NCBI GenBank assembly: GCA_903894295.1
Contig: CAITPI010000087.1
Coordinates: forward strand, 16,601 to 80,600
Origin: an uncultured Acidimicrobiaceae bacterium
Lineage (GTDB): Bacteria > Actinomycetota > Acidimicrobiia > Acidimicrobiales > RAAP-2
Length of the DNA stretch: 64,000 nucleotides
Direction of reading: 5' to 3'
Part shown: positions 63,115-64,000 of the stretch, one piece after another
How the letters are laid out: every line of letters begins with the position of its first letter
Position numbering within the stretch: the first letter of the stretch is position 1
Notes under the pieces: model-generated
What the model saw: the letters and a program-made list of their open reading frames with translations, nothing else
What the model was told of the DNA's origin: nothing
Databases searched by the model: none
Made by a program: the position numbers and the translations under genes

Positions 63115-63773
63115 TGGGACCTCCAGCCTGGCTCTACTACCTCTTCGGTGGACTGATGTTCGCCGTTGCGCTCTACAGCGTCGCCCTGTTGTTGGTGTCG
63201 TTCGTCTCCCGGTTCACCACCGGCCGGGACGTCGATCTGTCCCATCTGGCGATGGGGGTGGCCATGGCCGGCATGTTTGTTCCGGCGTGGTCGTTTGGTG
63301 CCCGGGCCGGATGGGACGTCATCTTCGCCGGATTCCTGGTCTGGTTTGTGGTCCGCACCATCCAGTCGGTCCAGGCCTTCGGCCTCCATCTCCCGCACTA
63401 CGCCATCCATGCCGTCATGAACTTCGCCATGCTGATGATGTTCTGGTTCCCGCCATCGGCCTCGTCGTCCGGCGGCATGGGCATGGGCATGGGGGGGAGT
63501 GGTGGTCACATCCTCCAACCGGGTCTCGGCTTCGTCCTGGCGGTCTTCCTGCTGGCGGCGGCCGTCTTCACCCTGGCGTCCCCGAACAAAGGTGCGTCAC
63601 ACAGCGGACGTCATGCTTCTGCGTGGGCGGTCGCCACCGAGCGGCCGTCCGAAGCCTTTGCCGAGGGCGCCGCCATCGGTGTGGAGAACGTGCTGGCCAC
63701 GCCGTGGCTGGAGGACCTCAGCCATGTGGTCATGCTGGTGGGGATGGCCTTCATGCTGATCCTCATGCTCTAG
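63111..63773 (+). CDS. DUF5134-like Met/His-rich membrane protein
   Basis: 220 aa from ATG 63111 (ATGA overlap). Six or so membrane helices; His residues in and near helices (LSHLAMG, HLPHYAIHAVMNFAMLMMFW) and a GGMGMGMGG segment, the kind of Met/His pattern found in copper-handling membrane proteins. Likely the last gene of the unit starting at 62074. The domain name is from memory of the family pattern. Confidence 0.6.
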   Translation: MMGPPAWLYYLFGGLMFAVALYSVALLLVSFVSRFTTGRDVDLSHLAMGVAMAGMFVPAWSFGARAGWDVIFAGFLVWFVVRTIQSVQAFGLHLPHYAIHAVMNFAMLMMFWFPPSASSSGGMGMGMGGSGGHILQPGLGFVLAVFLLAAAVFTLASPNKGASHSGRHASAWAVATERPSEAFAEGAAIGVENVLATPWLEDLSHVVMLVGMAFMLILML

Positions 63774-63817
63774 GTCAACCTCGTCGGGCCCTCGTCGATG
63801 CCGTCAGGTGGTGCGAC
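63774..63817. other. short gap before a truncated gene
   Basis: No feature seen other than the flanking stop codons of the DUF5134-like gene (plus strand) and the VOC remnant (minus strand). Confidence 0.5.
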
Positions 63818-63882
63818 TCAGCCGGCAGTCGTGTGCTGGAGGATGATTCCGTTGCCGTCGGGATCGTCAAAGGTGACAAAAC
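63818..63882 (-). pseudogene. C-terminal remnant of a VOC/glyoxalase family gene, cut by an insertion sequence
   Basis: Reading minus, the last codons give FVTFDDPDGNGIILQHTTAG then TGA, the standard C-terminal end of VOC-superfamily proteins (DPDGN motif). The sequence upstream changes to a transposase end, and a TAG stands in frame right at the junction. Host sequence ends near 63882. Confidence 0.65.
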
Positions 63883-64000
63883 GGCTCTACGCGATGAGGC
63901 GTGGGTGGTGGCCTCTGATTCGAGCAGTTGGTTGAGCATTCCATTGCACGCCTGAGTGGAGCAAGAGCCGGAGCCGATAGTTCTCGAAGTTCCGCAACCC
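63883..64000 (-). mobile_element. end of an insertion sequence (ISL3-like) with transposase C-terminus
   Basis: From the right edge, the minus strand encodes GLRNFENYRLRLLLHSGVQW and ends HHPRLIA then TAG (63889-63887). NFxNYRxRxLL endings are typical of ISL3-type transposases. The terminal sequence GGCTCTACGCGATGAG starting at 63883 resembles the GGCTCTT inverted repeats of that family, so the stop codon lies inside the terminal repeat. The rest of the element is beyond the window. Predicted 8-bp target duplication: GACAAAAC (63875-63882). Confidence 0.55.

Overview
The window is high-GC DNA (about two-thirds G+C by eye), densely packed, with many GTG starts and ATGA/GTGA stop-start overlaps. 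Gene content points to an actinobacterium: CarD, DisA, ClpC, a SigR/RsrA-type ECF sigma and zinc anti-sigma pair, a DUF2342-type metalloprotease next to tilS, GpgS/OtsA, EgtB/EgtD, and a folate-pantothenate run in an order that resembles mycobacteria. A member of the Acidimicrobiia is my best guess, but this is inference from gene order and protein style, not from a marker gene.

Layout. 1-3563: end of topA, tmk and holB (DNA replication). 3634-5836: tRNA-Thr(CGT), sigma and anti-sigma factors, zincin. 5820-16031: tilS, hpt, folE, folP, a phosphatase-like protein, folB, folK, a DUF2520 dehydrogenase, panC, nadB, nadC and coaX, which together cover tRNA modification, purine salvage, folate, pantothenate/CoA and NAD synthesis. 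16085-22143: accessory genes (LLM flavin oxidoreductase, sulfatase with a beta-propeller partner, SRPBCC, DinB-like, small secreted protein). 22184-32299: polyprenyl synthase, clpC, radA, ATP-grasp, disA, carD, ispD, ispF, rlmB. 32351-36035: DUF427, ergothioneine genes egtD/egtB, tRNA-Thr(TGT), LytR_C protein. 36054-41073: otsB, otsA and gpgS (trehalose and glucosylglycerate), then a SAM riboswitch controlling thrC and a ThiS/MoaD-like carrier. 41162-50770: a lipid/xenobiotic-type region (TetR, P450, EthD, acyltransferase, patatin, two related unknown proteins, FadD, SDR). 50973-63773: a secreted IPT-domain protein, then a haem-copper oxidase locus with its own SCO-type copper chaperone fused to a membrane domain. 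The right edge carries the end of an insertion sequence that interrupts a VOC gene.

Most notable: the oxidase lacks the conventional K-pathway lysine, has lost two of three ligands of the subunit I/II Mg site, has an N-terminal two-helix extension, and is preceded by a second subunit-II-like protein with only part of a CuA motif. The membrane domain fused to SCO has a stand-alone paralogue at the other end of the locus, behind a promoter that overlaps a perfect palindrome. Other points are a SAM riboswitch on thrC plus a sulfur-carrier protein, a phosphatase-like protein in the folate operon with Gln in place of the catalytic Cys, and a recurrent leaderless promoter pattern (TAnnnT, 6-8 bases, start codon).
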